NCBI RefSeq assembly: GCF_035046485.1
Contig: NC_085136.1
Location: 157,902,754-157,966,753, forward strand
Reading direction: 5' to 3'
DNA length: 64,000 nucleotides
Source: Aedes albopictus
Taxonomy: Eukaryota > Arthropoda > Insecta > Diptera > Culicidae
A program made the position numbers and the translations under genes. Below are positions 33,575-44,074 of the stretch, piece after piece; position 1 is the stretch's first letter, and each line of letters opens with the position of its first letter. The notes under the pieces are model-generated. The model ran no database searches and was not told the DNA's origin. It saw only the letters and a program-made list of their open reading frames with translations.

Positions 33575-34320
33575 TTTCGTATCGAAACGAACGGCGCCGC
33601 TGCAAACGTCGCGATGAAAACTGAGATAAGAGCAAGCAAAAAGGCCTGCTTTGAGGGTCTCTGTCAGAGTGCCAATGCAAACCCGGGGGGTAATACCTAC
33701 AGGATCGTGATGGCCAAGACGAGAGGTGTAATGGTTCCTACGAAGCAATCTCCAGAGATGTTGGCGGGAATCATCGAGGGGCTTTTTCCGCACCATGATC
33801 CTAGTCCTTGGCCTCCTTTCGTAGGACAGTCGGAGACTGAGGCTGGTGATGAGGAGAGGGTCACCGATGTGGAACCTGCGGGGATAGCAAAGTCCCTTAG
33901 CGTAGGACCTGGGGCCTTGGTCTGGACTGAATTCCAAACCTGGCCTTAAAAGTAGCCACTGCAGAGGCTCCCGAGATGTTCAGGTCTGCTATGCAGAAAT
34001 GCCTGGACGAGGGAGTTTTCCCGAGAATTTTTCCCGGAATTTTGCCGAGCTGAAGGCTTCAGCAAAATTTTGCTGGTTTGTTCAATAAACCCTGCTGACC
34101 ACCTGTAACATTTTGTTGAAATTCAGCAAACTTGACTGCAAATTCAGCAAAATATTGCTGAAAGCGTTTGGTGAGTAAGAGGAGGGGGAATCGCTACCGG
34201 ATGTAAGGAACGCGTTCAATATCACCATTTGGGCGGCTATTGCCGATGCACTTCTGTGTCTGAGGATACCCGGGTACCTGTACAATATTCTCGGAAGTTA
34301 CATCCAGAATCGAGTACGGG
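33575..34320 (+). pseudogene. R1-clade LINE ORF2 fragment (before and within RT)
   Basis: 33575-34020 encodes the segment ahead of RT: ASKKACFEGLCQ, NTYRIVMAKTRGVMVPTKQS, then a frameshift before SLSVG, and then EAPEMF.SAMQKCLDEGVFP in the next frame. After about 150 bp of CAGCAAAATTTTGCTG-rich filler, 34165-34320 resumes with VRNAFNITIWAAI and LRIPGYLYNILGSYIQNRV, an RT block. The RT start and catalytic block are missing. Confidence 0.8.
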
Positions 34321-35570
34321 GCGGTATACGTTTTGTTTGACCGCATGCTTGCCACATGCGGGGAGGACACAACTCCGGGCAAACTTGGCTATAGACTGTG
34401 TCAGAAATTATAAATACACTAACTATAACCTGCCATTTCAATTTAAGCACAATATCCAAAAAAATTTCTTCTAGCTCTAATAGTAAACATGCTAACGAAG
34501 CAAATAATACCAATTTTGTTTATGTTTCTGGTAAAAGTTGAAAAATAGGGCTCTGTGAACAAGATAATCAAAATTTGAAGTTGCACAAAGTGGTCAAAAA
34601 ATGTAGCATAGTAGAAAAGAAAAAAATCTCACAGATAAAACATTTAATTTCCAAACACAATAGAAATTGCTGTATCGATAATAGAAGATATTTCTCGATT
34701 GGTAAGAGTAAATTTTACTGGAATATTTGATCGAGAACCACCATTACGGGCCTTCTCAAAACAAAAATTTGTGTTTCAAATTTCTCAACAACACCAGTAG
34801 CAACAAACGTTAAGCAAACGAATGTCTTAATTACTGCTTACTGCATTCGTTTTTATGGTATGACAAGCTTTGCCATCTGAAGGACCGAATGAGCTGAAAA
34901 AAATAAGTTTGTTTAGATTAAATGCGTTCAGGAAAGCTAAGAAACTGTGTGGTAGAAGGCCGCCGAAGTTTCCGATATCCGATGCACCGCAACTGCATCG
35001 ATTCAGTTCTAGGCAAACCACAGATCCAAGAATTTGCCCGGTATAATGCAAACATAGATGTTATCCCTTTTTTAGGTCCGACGAGCGATAGCGAGTTCGG
35101 ACAGCAAGCAATTGCTCGGTAAATTGCAATCATAGTTACGCAAACTTTTCAGTCGTTTCAGTCATATATAAGTGCGATTCAGCATTTCACTGTCTCATAC
35201 TTTTCTGCATTTGTTTTTCATGGGTAATTTCGTCATATTTTATTGCATTTTTTGTATTTTTTATTGCTTTTTCGATATTTTTTTATTGTGAATTTTCTAA
35301 TTTATTATGGAAAAATCGGATTTATTTATGGAAAATTCGAAGTTATTTGGTGGGAAAAATGGCTTTTTTTATTGCAACAGTTGATTTATTCATTGCATTT
35401 TTGACGTTTTTAACTGCCCAAAAATTAATTATTTATGGATTTTTTTTATTTATTTATGCATTTTCTTATTTGTTTATGGAACTTTTGTTATTTATTACTG
35501 CTTACACCCCTGTTTCTTCACTGGGATTTTTCGAATTATTTATGGGAAATTTTGTATTTATTATGGAACG
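34321..35570. other. No gene; AT-rich block with ATTTATTATGG repeats at the right
   Basis: 34321-35160 is anonymous. 35220-35570 is built of degenerate ATTTATTATGGAAAATTC-like words on the gag-distal side of Gypsy element B. It may be part of its decayed interior. Confidence 0.4.
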
Positions 35571-35571
35571 T

Positions 35572-36189
35572 TTAATTGTCTGCCACCTTCTTCGCACTCT
35601 CTTCCAAGCTCGTGCCTAGACCTTCAACTTCGCTCAAAGACATATCTTTCTTCAACATTTTCTGTCTGAGCTTCGCCGAAGAGCACTTTTCGACGATCTG
35701 ATCCAAGATCATTTCCTCTGGTTTATCGTACTCACATCGCTTCACCTGTGTTCGCAACCGCAATACAAAATCTGTAAATCGCTCTGATGACCCCTGAGCA
35801 ATTTGTCGAAATAGATGACGTTCGTAAGTACGCCGCCGGAAAGGCTCAAAATGAGCATCCAATTTGGCGATCGCTGCATCGTAATATGGTGGATCCTACA
35901 ATTATTTTTCTTTTTCATTCCCGTTTTTTTATCGCATACCACTAATTCATCACATCACCTACCTGCAAAATGTGCGGAACACTTTCGACTTCTGGAAGAT
36001 TATCGTATATGTCTCGGAGATCAGAACCACCCAAGTACAAAAGCTTGGAGCGTTTGTCATACTGAGAAAGTATTTTCTCAGATTCAAAATAGCATTCTAA
36101 GTCCCGTTTCCATTTGGACCAGGCCAGAGGCAGTTGAGACGAGTCCAAATTAGTCTGAAACGCTCTAATTCGAAGTTCACTGCTGGTCC
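35572..36189 (-). pseudogene. mag-like Ty3/Gypsy gag, element B, two exons
   Basis: The first exon (36189-35963) encodes SSELRIRAFQTNLDSSQLPL, WSKWKRDLECYF and SKLLYLGGSDLRDIYDNLP, the capsid N-terminal pattern of Gypsy gag. A 67-nt GT-AG interval with stops (35962-35896) follows. The second exon (35895-35590) continues in phase with DPPYYDAAIAKLD, RRRTYERHLFRQ and DQIVEKCSSAKLRQKML. The frame then meets AAG|GTGGCAG, another possible donor, and a stop. Pol is absent, so this element is truncated. Reading the two exons as one gag is an inference from the exact phase match. Confidence 0.75.
35896..35962 (-). other. Intron-like interval in Gypsy B gag
   Basis: 67 nt from CAG|GTAGGTGATG to AATTGTAG|GATCC, with an in-frame stop soon after the donor. 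The length is not a multiple of three, yet removing it joins two gag blocks in phase 0. Size and sites fit short dipteran introns. Confidence 0.65.
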
Positions 36190-36358
36190 TAAGAATAAAA
36201 ATATCCAGCGAATGAAATAAAAATGACGATAAGTATTTCACTTTCGTGCTCATGATAAAACGTTTTCAGCTCACACATCATTTCTGTACAATTATAAACT
36301 AAAACATGTAGTTAATATTTTGACTATTCCTTATTTAAGACTGAAAGGTTTACTCTTT

Positions 36359-37141
36359 AGACGATTCCGCCACTTATGCTTTAATCTTTGACATTATCGT
36401 CACTTTCCTGTTTATAAAAAAAATATTATTCATTATTATTCATACGAAGATATTACCGAATAAATCGGTTTATGACGAATCCGCCAATTGTTTCGTTTGA
36501 CGATTCCGCCACGTTTTATTTTTATTGAACTCACTGTTAAATTACTCTTTGACGATCCCGTCAACTATATCCTTAAGATATTTCTTTTATGACGAATCCG
36601 CCACACATCTTCATTTATGACGATACCGCCACTTGTAGTTTGAGCGAACCCGCTTGACGAATCCTAGGACGAATCAATCATATCATCCAACCATCCATTT
36701 AGCGATTCGTATCACGATTTCGTCAATTATCGAATTAAGCGATGTCGCTTATGACGAACTCGCCACTTATAGGGTATTGGTTCCCTTATTAAGCATGTGG
36801 CTCCCACTTTCATCCTACGAAAAACAAAGGATTGACGCGCTGTTTGTTTTGTTTCTTATTTTTGTATTTTTTGTTAGAAGTGAGCACCCACGAAATCACA
36901 AAGAACGGAATCAATCGGTGCCGTAATCGCTCGTATTCGAATAGGATGAATATGGGAGCGTGAGATTACTGATGGTACACATACCCTATTTTAATCAAAT
37001 TCATGTTGACGATTCCGCCACATTTTCTATTTGAAAAAAAAAGTATGATACATATCATGTATCATAAATATGACGAATCCGCCAGTTATGCGTTTAAGCG
37101 ATTCCGCTTATGACGATGCCGCCACTTGACGATTCCGTCAC
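36359..37141. promoter_or_regulatory. Array of 11 or more TGACGANNCCGYCAC dyad motifs
   Basis: Copies start at 36359, 36473, 36498, 36550, 36590, 36618, 36752, 37007, 37071, 37111 and 37127; weaker ones lie near 36388 and 36641. Spacing is irregular (16 to about 255 bp) and the sequence between copies is unrelated, so this is not a tandem repeat. The best copies read TGACGATTCCGTCA, an inverted repeat of the TGACG half-site recognised by CREB/ATF-type bZIP proteins. A second palindrome, AAGCGATNYCGCTT, occurs at 36737 and 37096. Position in the leader of a Gypsy element recalls the Su(Hw) site cluster of Drosophila gypsy. Confidence 0.7.
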
Positions 37142-37860
37142 AAATCTCATGAATTTACTACAATGTTCTCAATCGCAGAACGTTCTGCTGGCGTAGTACA
37201 ATTCATTATCATTTTTTTATGACTCCACACTCATCTGGTTTTTTCTAACAATAATAAATCATGATATCCAGTTCAGAATCAACTATCCTTTCATAAAACA
37301 AAACACTGATGAATGCTTTATTGAATGTTTATTTTCTCTATTCTTTTAAACCGAATGTAGTTTGTTGCTTACCTTTTTTATCAGCTGCTGTCACCTAATC
37401 CGACACTTATTTTCTCGGAGTTTTCTATTCTTTTCAGTTAGTTTATTTGAAGGAAACACTTTCACTGACCAACCACCAATCAACCAAACAATCACATCCA
37501 ATAATATTGTCCAATTAAATATTGTACACTTTTCAAAATTCCTGCATCGCACTATGGTAGTTGGTATTTTGTATTTTTTTGTTTACAATTATTATGACAG
37601 TTCCACTTGTCATTTTCTATGATATGTTACTATGTGTTACTCCGTTACCCTCAGTGACATCAAACTATCCCAGGATAAACAACTTTAATCCAAACTTCAA
37701 CGCAAAAGTTCGATGCAAGTTCCGTGAAATATTTCACCATGGTTGCCATGGTATCTTTTCGCTGCCGAATCAACAGATAGCAAATTTTTTCGGCAAATTC
37801 AACGAAATGATGTGTGACTTTTTCCGTTTTATTTTTCACAAACAAGTATTTTGATAAAAT
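37142..37860. other. Gypsy B leader interval without dyad motifs
   Basis: AT-rich with no dyad copies. Contains a CACCATGGTTGCCATGG palindromic word near 37736. The small open frames (37362-37622, 37561-37854) have no motif. Confidence 0.35.
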
Positions 37861-37871
37861 ACTTACATTTT

Positions 37872-37885
37872 CTCCTCGTCGCCAA
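37872..37885 (-). other. Primer-binding-site-like segment
   Basis: Directly after the LTR end, the minus strand reads TTGGCGACGAGGAG. TGGCGACGAGGA is the kind of tRNA-complementary stretch found after mag-type LTRs, complementary to a tRNA 3' end finishing in CCA. It belongs to element B. Confidence 0.6.
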
Positions 37886-37963
37886 TGTAATATCGGAAGT
37901 AATTCGGATGTTCGGAATGTATTATTATAATTATAATAATCTACAGATTGGGTTCTCGTTACA
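37886..37963 (-). repeat. 78-bp LTR shared by Gypsy elements A and B
   Basis: The minus strand runs TGTAACGAGAACCC to CGATATTACA: TG...CA ends, 78 bp. Upstream is the integrase end of element A and downstream a PBS and gag of element B, so one LTR serves as 3' LTR of A and 5' LTR of B. Very short LTRs (77 bp in Bombyx mag) are known in this lineage. Confidence 0.6.
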
Positions 37964-38393
37964 CGCTGTATTCACCTGTTCACTCTTTCACAGTTGAACT
38001 CCACTCTCTGACTTGTCTCTCTCGAATCCATGGCCTACTCTAACTTGTACAATACTACAATTCCGGTCTAGTGATTCGGGATCATTCGTATCCCAAAGGC
38101 AAGGAAAGATTCCATGGCATTTCCACCCAACTAACAATTCGAAGGGTGTGACTCCCAACCGAGACAAAGGACGAACTTTGTTGTGAGTTTGGACATACTT
38201 ATCTAACACTGTTCTCCAATTAACGTTATCCAGTCGAGCCGCAGCCAATACTCTCTTTATTCCGATGTTTTGTCTTTCGACGGCACCATTCGACTGGGCA
38301 CTCAACGGAATGGACTTACGAATCTTAACGCCTCTCGCTTCCCATATCTTTACAAATTTGTCCGACTGGGACGGAGGTCCGTTATCACTGTGT
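37964..38393 (-). pseudogene. Gypsy A integrase, C-terminal half
   Basis: This half encodes [15 protein letters not shown] with the second catalytic Asp, [13 protein letters not shown] with the catalytic Glu, and TPFELLVG. It ends just before the LTR. It joins in sequence to the N-terminal half at 38.97 kb across a 562-bp hAT-type insertion whose 8-bp duplication is ATCGCCAA. Confidence 0.85.
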
Positions 38394-38401
38394 ATCGCCA
38401 A

Positions 38402-38963
38402 CAGGGAAAGAAATTATCAGCAAATTGAGACGAAAATTGGCCTTTTCCGAGCAACCGAACAGTTCAACGATCCTTTTTCCAGCGAGAAATGTTTATCGGT
38501 CGCTGCCGTTGTCCACGACCGAAGATAGCCGAAAACTGAAAATCGCTCTTGCCATTTTCGCTATCCAACTTTATCGCCTTGCCGGTTATCGCGATAATTA
38601 TCAGGAGGCAAATAACAAAAATTGTGCCGCCAACGGGATTCGAACCAAGACCCTCCACAAAAATGTTTCTTAGCGCGCACCATAACCACGCGGCCGCACA
38701 AGCTGCTCGAGAGGTGGAAGAAATTTGATGCATAAAAGCTACTTTTGGTTGCGACGATGAAACGGAAAGGCGGACAAAGAGCAGAGAATAAACCAGTCGG
38801 CTTTTCATTGCTGGTGATAATCCATTTTCGGCGCTGCGGGACGAGCGAGAACACATTCTCGGGAGAAATCCGGGTCTGAATTTATCGCAAGTCTTTTTTC
38901 GCCGATAATGTGTGTGAGCGAGTTTTCTATGATCGCGATCGTGATCGATAATTTCACTCCCTG
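38402..38963. mobile_element. hAT-type element inside integrase, with tRNA-like sequence
   Basis: Ends CAGGGAAAGAAATTATC and GATAATTTCACTCCCTG, 8-bp duplication ATCGCCAA (38394-38401, 38964-38971). A tRNA-like head with B box GGTTCGAATCCC lies on the minus strand near 38632-38700, probably a SINE nested in the element. Confidence 0.8.
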
Positions 38964-40425
38964 ATCGCCAAAGGATAACCCCACACTTCGAATATTTTGG
39001 AAAGTGCAGCATTAGTCGTGTCTGCGTCAGTGTTTTTCATCTCCACCACTTGGATGTACCTGGAGTAGGTATCTACTACTACCAAAAACTCACCGAGATC
39101 GAAATCCCTATCTGTAAAAAAATCGATCTGTAAGATCTCCCATGGTCCTTGCGGTAGTTCTCGACTAGTGAGTGGGAGAGGCGCATTTTTGCTTGAAAGT
39201 CTCAGGCATGTCTCGCAGGCGTCCAGGTACTTCTGCACATGGCCGTTTATTCCAGGCCACCAGAAATGATTTCTCAAAATCCTCTTCATCGAGGCTGCTC
39301 CAACATGACCTTGATGTACTAGTTTTATAGCTTTCTCTCGCAACCTCTGGGGCAAGATAACACGATCTTCCTTGCAAATGAGTGCGCCCAAAAGTCGAAG
39401 ATGCTTGGCATGGCATTCGTATGGTTGCAAGTGTTTACTCCACTTGGCAGCTTCAAGGCATTCTCGAATTTCAATTTGTTCTTTGTCGTTCTCTGCTTCC
39501 AACTCAATCTCGTTCCAATTAATCTCCATGCTTCCTGCTTCCAATGCAAACAGCAAATGATCTTCAGAAGAATCATCGAAATCCTCTACTGGTTGTGTCT
39601 CTATTACTAGTCTAGATAGAACATCGGCTATATTGGCGTTCCCTAGAATGCTTTCAACTGTAAAACTGTACTGCTGCAGCCTCAAAGCCCATGCTTCTGC
39701 CCGCGATACAGCCCTCTTACCAATACGATGCATACCTCCAAATATAAACTCACTGGATTTAGCGTCAGATCTAATCTTGAAAGTTGTGCTCATCAAGTAG
39801 TTGGAGAATCTCTCCACCCCCCACACCATAGCCAGAGCTTCCTTTTGTGTGTGGGGGTATTTTTGCTCCGCAGGAGACAACGATTTTGATGCACAAGCGA
39901 TAACCCTTGGTTTAGCATCCTTGTCCAATTGAACCAACACCGCTCCTAGTCCGTGAGGCGATGCATCAACGTAGAGTTCCGTCTCGTCCGTCTGGTTGTA
40001 GTAGCCTAGAGTTTTGATCTTTGTCCACGCAGTTGATGTAAGGAATTCAAATTCCCGATCCAATTCCTCAGACCAATAGAACTGATCCGCCCGTGCCAGC
40101 TCTCTCAATCGCCATGTTCTGTCCGCTCGATTAAGAATGAACCGGTCCATGTAATTGATCAATCCCAAGAAACTTCTGACTTCGTCCTGTGTCTCAGGTT
40201 TTCGAAAATTTTGGATTGCTCGAATTTTCTCGTTCTCCACACTCCATCCCTCACCAGATAGATGGAATCCAAGAAATGGAACTTCTTGTTGGCTAAGGAG
40301 GCACTTACTCTCGTTGACTTTGACGTTGTGGTCCGCTAGCCGCTTCATTACTTCCTCGAGGTTTGCATCGTGCTCCTCCTTCGTTGCTCCAAAAACAAGA
40401 ACATCGTCCAGGTAATTGACCGTAC
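38964..40425 (-). pseudogene. Gypsy A: RT C-terminus, RNase H, integrase N-terminus
   Basis: It starts at the catalytic TVNYLDDVLVFG and proceeds through KCLLSQQEVPFLGFHLS and the FLGLINYMDRF connection to RNase H (ELYVDASPHGLGAVLVQ, EALAMVWGVERF). The integrase begins with an HHCC zinc finger (HQGHVGAAS...DACETC) and the first catalytic Asp in LQIDFFTD. The frame is open for about 490 codons up to the hAT-type insertion. Domain order and RT sequence are Ty3/Gypsy, mag-like. This is the best-preserved part of element A. Confidence 0.9.
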
Positions 40426-40488
40426 CTGTACATTCATACATTTAATTTGTGCAACATCTAATAAGATATAATTCAAATAACAACATAC
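40426..40488 (-). other. 63-nt intron-like interval inside Gypsy A reverse transcriptase
   Basis: The RT frame reads ILSGCEG, then GAAG|GTATGTTG ... AATGTACAG|GTACGG, then TVNYLDDV. Donor and acceptor fit the insect consensus, the interval is AT-rich and has an in-frame TAA, and its removal restores the uninterrupted RT palm. A non-intron small insertion is possible, but there is no inverted end. Confidence 0.7.
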
Positions 40489-41098
40489 CTTCGCATCCGG
40501 AAAGAATAACAGATTGCATCGTCTCCTGGAATATGTCTGGCGCGTTGCACAGACCGAATGGAAGTCGTCGGCACCTGTACAATCCATCTCCGGAAAAGAA
40601 GTTGGTCAAATGACGACACCGCTCATCCAACTCTATGTGGAAAAACGCGTTTTTGAGGTCTATGGTTGAAAACCATTTAGCCCCATGTAGTTGCATTATG
40701 ATTTGCTCAAAGGTGGGCATCTTGAACGGAGTCCGATAAATACACTTGTTTGGACCTCTCAAGTCGACAACTAAACGGATATCGTCTTTTCCTTTTGGCA
40801 CCACCAAGAGAGATGAGCAGAATGAGCGATCCATGTTTTCCGTTACTGGTTCAATAATTCCAGACAGTAAGAGCTCACCGAGTTTTTGTTGAGCTAAGTT
40901 TTTGAAGCTCGGCGGAATGTGCGTGTAAAAATTTCTAGCAGGAGGCATGTCCTTGTTGTAGTGTAGTAGTACAGGCGGGACATTGAACTTTGGGAATTCT
41001 TCAATCGATGTACCCATTACTTCGTTCATCAAAGCAAACTCGCACTTCCAGACATTACCGTATCCGCCAATAGGCACACGCAGGCCAACATCCAGTAA
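40489..41098 (-). pseudogene. Gypsy A: RT N-terminal half
   Basis: This half encodes SLLDVGLRVPIGGYG (spacer after protease), FYTHIPPSFKN, LLLSGIIEPVTENMD, RLVVDLRGPNK, WFSTIDLKNAFFHIELDE and LPFGLCNAPDIFQETMQ, the standard Gypsy RT blocks with the first catalytic Asp. It is cut from the protease by the 2.6-kb insertion at 41102-43670. Confidence 0.9.
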
Positions 41099-41101
41099 AC
41101 T

Positions 41102-43670
41102 TGTAACTCTCTAGCTCAGGGATTGGGGGATTTAGGGATTCTCAGGGTCGTTTTATAGGATGGCTTGAACTTTCACACTTACACACTGATTTAAGGGCTA
41201 TCCTGAAACAGGAAAACTGGACCTTGACTTCACAGACAAAACATGAAAATAGCAGAGTAACGGTCAAATAAACATTCCTAGTGACGTGGAAACCATAAAT
41301 TCCAGGATCTGATGGATCACACGAATAGCGAGGCTTGACGACTCCTTTGTGAGTCCGGACAAAGCGGATAACGAACGAAAAGATGGTGAAACTATAATAA
41401 CCAGGGCTGCGCTCTAAATAAATGGCTTTCACTGAGGCTATTTACAATTTACATAGTTTTATTCATTACTTGTGACGTCACTTTGATGGGGGGGGGGTGT
41501 ATTTGCATGCATTATGGCCTATGGCCGCGATTCACTTAGCACTGATCGGAACTAGCTTACCGAGGGCCTTGGGAACGGTTCGATGTAACTCGGAGACTGG
41601 GCGTTGTGGACCGATAGTAGTAGCGGTCTGCCAATGTCGATGATGAACGCCGACGGAATCGGCGAAATGCTGAACAGCAATGGCCGTCGTAGGATGGCCG
41701 CAGCTGACGGAAGGAGGCCTCGAACGATAACGGCAGCTGTTCCCAATCGGGATTTCTGATCGTTGGTGGGTTGGTGATCGGAACCGTCCGGGAAGTTACC
41801 TTCCGGACGTTTATCTGGCGAGTAGTTTAAAGATGGGAAGAAAAAGGCCCATTCATCGGACCTAACCACTCGATTAATACCCCGACATCACTCTACATAA
41901 TAGCCTCTTACAATTTGCCACATCTTGCACAAACTAACAATAGAATTTACCTTTTTCTTATATCTTCTTTTTAACTTGTGTTCATGTCGTTTTTCACTAG
42001 GTTTTTGTATGTTACAATACTAATAGAAAAAGAATAACACATTAGCTTTAGGTCCATGTTGCATGATTTTAACTACTAACCATACTAATTTTTGCATGCT
42101 AGCACGTTTACTAACGGTTTTACTAACACTTTTTGTAACATTTTACTTTAGACCTATTAAAGAGAACAACACTAAATTATTACAAATTCACCACACAAAA
42201 GGTCTTACAATAAACCTTACAGAACAATTTAAAATAACACGCGCGCACTACTACTCTATTCACAAATCACGATCAGAAAGAACATGGAGATTTCAGGTTT
42301 CCTCTTTTATAAGAATCGTCAGTCTTAGAAATGGAACTCGATCAATTACACATATACAACATAGAAACATGTAATATGCATGATTTGTTCTTTTAATGCC
42401 AGAAATTTGATCATATAGGGTAAGAAATCAAACTTTGAACTAGTCAAATTCTAATCTTAATTTGAACCATTTCGAAATTCATTAAAACGACGTACTTTTC
42501 AGGCAAATATTGTCCGGAAAAAGATGTTAAACAGCTTTCCGTAATATAACCTGATAACATGGACTTTAAAAGCATTGAAAAAAGCGTTTTTGTCATGGAA
42601 AACAGGCAATTGAAAAATCAATGTGATTTCACCCATTTCCCCCCAGAGAAAGCACATTTTCGGTGCACTCGTACAGCTCATGCATTGTATCACACGCAAT
42701 GTGTGAACACGTCAAATGAAAGCTTATTCATCGTAGAATCGACCAACCAAATAATATTCCACATTATTTGTCATAAAATTATCAAATTTAAGTAATTCTT
42801 ACTTGGAGAATGTTATCTTAAGTTGAACCATTTGTAATCTAAATTTGAACTAGTAAACGGGGGCGAGCTTCTAGTGTTGGCCTGCAGACTGCGCTAGTGG
42901 TTGTTTTGTTTACTCTTGGGGGATGAAAAATTCCAAATTTAGTTTCCAAGTTCCTGAAGGTTTTAGAACATTCTTAGTTGAAATTCCACTGCCTAATGAA
43001 AAATAGTTATGGGAATTAGCAGATCCATGTGTTTTTCTATTGTTCAGCACGAAATTGGCTGTTGTGGGAGATGCTCGAGCTGCTGCCGCCAGTAGTTCAA
43101 ATTAAGATTAAAATTAGTTCAAATTATGATTATGATGGTTCAAATTTAGATTAAAATCATCGTTGATGAATAATCGAATTTTTCAATGAAATTCAGTGCA
43201 AATACAAACTTTTAACCACTTAACAGAAAGCTTATATCCGTGGCTTTCATGTACATACGATTTTGCCGTAGTAAATTGTTTCCATGTGGGAGAAAAAACA
43301 CTCAAAATTGGCGCTACTTTGGAAAGCCGCAATTTGGTTCAACTTTTGATTACCTACCCTACCCTAATTTTACTAACTCCATCTGGAAGTCAATAATCAC
43401 TGGCTGCGTACTCTTTTGCCATGACAGCTCAACTGTTATACAGTAGACCGCCACTCAAACGGTATGCAGTGCGAGAGTGGGACAACGCTCTTACTCCCAT
43501 CAAGCCACTGAGAGCAGCCACTGTCCCATCATAGTGTTAGTTGGTTCTTTCTTTATAAAGGGCGTATTAATGAGAAGCGGGAAATTTGGGAAAGGAATTG
43601 AAAAAATGCAAAATAGAAAAATACTAAACTTGTGGTGGAGCTACAAGCATAATTTGGAACCGACGGTTAC
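41102..43670. mobile_element. 2.6-kb insertion with TGTAAC...GTTACA ends between protease and RT
   Basis: AACT or AAACT is duplicated at the ends, and on both sides the Gypsy frame resumes within the same codon region (RYSL / YSLLD). TG...CA ends and a 4-5 bp duplication suggest LTR-type integration, but I see no internal LTR pair and no coding frame, so a large solo LTR or a defective derivative is possible. A G-run (TGATGGGGGGGGGGTG, near 41490) and a nested TIR element (about 42417-43366) lie inside. Confidence 0.55.
42417..43366. mobile_element. TIR element, TAGGGTAAGAAATCAAA ends
   Basis: TAGGGTAAGAAATCAAACTT at the left and AACTTTTGATTACCTACCCT at the right are imperfect inverted ends. 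Repeated TTTGAAC(T)AGT and AGTTCAAATTAAG words occur subterminally. No open frame with a motif. Confidence 0.5.
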
Positions 43671-44074
43671 AAACTATATCGAGCTGCTGTGCTAAAACTC
43701 ATCAACGATCTCGACTCTTTGACAACATAAAATTTCTCAAGGAGCACTGGTCTGTCCTTTGAAACATATAATATCGCAGAGAAAGTAGTCGATACGCTGA
43801 TCTCTCCTTGAGAGGCATACGCGCGCAACTTTTTATCTGACGAGTAACACAGGTCGACCAATTTATTTGATTTGGATTCATCCTGGAGAATTTTGTCGAA
43901 GATCCTCCTTGTTATGGTGTTTACTTGCGCACCCGAATCGATGAAGAAGATCACACGCACGCCTGCCACATGCCCAACAACGAAAGCATCTTCTTCTGTT
44001 GGTAGATTAAATGTGGGCACTGCACAAATTACCTTCTCAGTGCCGCTGTCATCAGTTTGTGAATTATGTTGTAC
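43671..44074 (-). pseudogene. Gypsy A protease
   Basis: This exon encodes a retropepsin: VIFFIDSGAQVNTI carries the catalytic D-S-G, followed by the FDKILQD, LRAYASQGEI and FYVVKESRSLMSF strands. It opens right after a TTTTTAG acceptor and reads in phase 0 from the gag exon if the 398-nt interval upstream is removed. It ends where the 2.6-kb insertion entered. Confidence 0.85.

Larger units (their letters stand above)
36190..37866 (-). other. Leader intron-like interval of Gypsy B
   Basis: Donor AAAT|GTAAGTATTT lies 5 bases after the PBS-like segment. Acceptor TTATTCTTAG|GACC lies at the first gag codons. Joining the two creates an ATG across the junction (AT from the leader, G from gag). 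The interval contains the 15-bp dyad array at 36359-37141. Confidence 0.55.

Noticed and set aside
36359..37141. CRISPR-like reading of the repeated 15-mer
   Set aside because: Spacing is irregular (16 to about 255 bp), the repeats are degenerate, and the host is a eukaryote.
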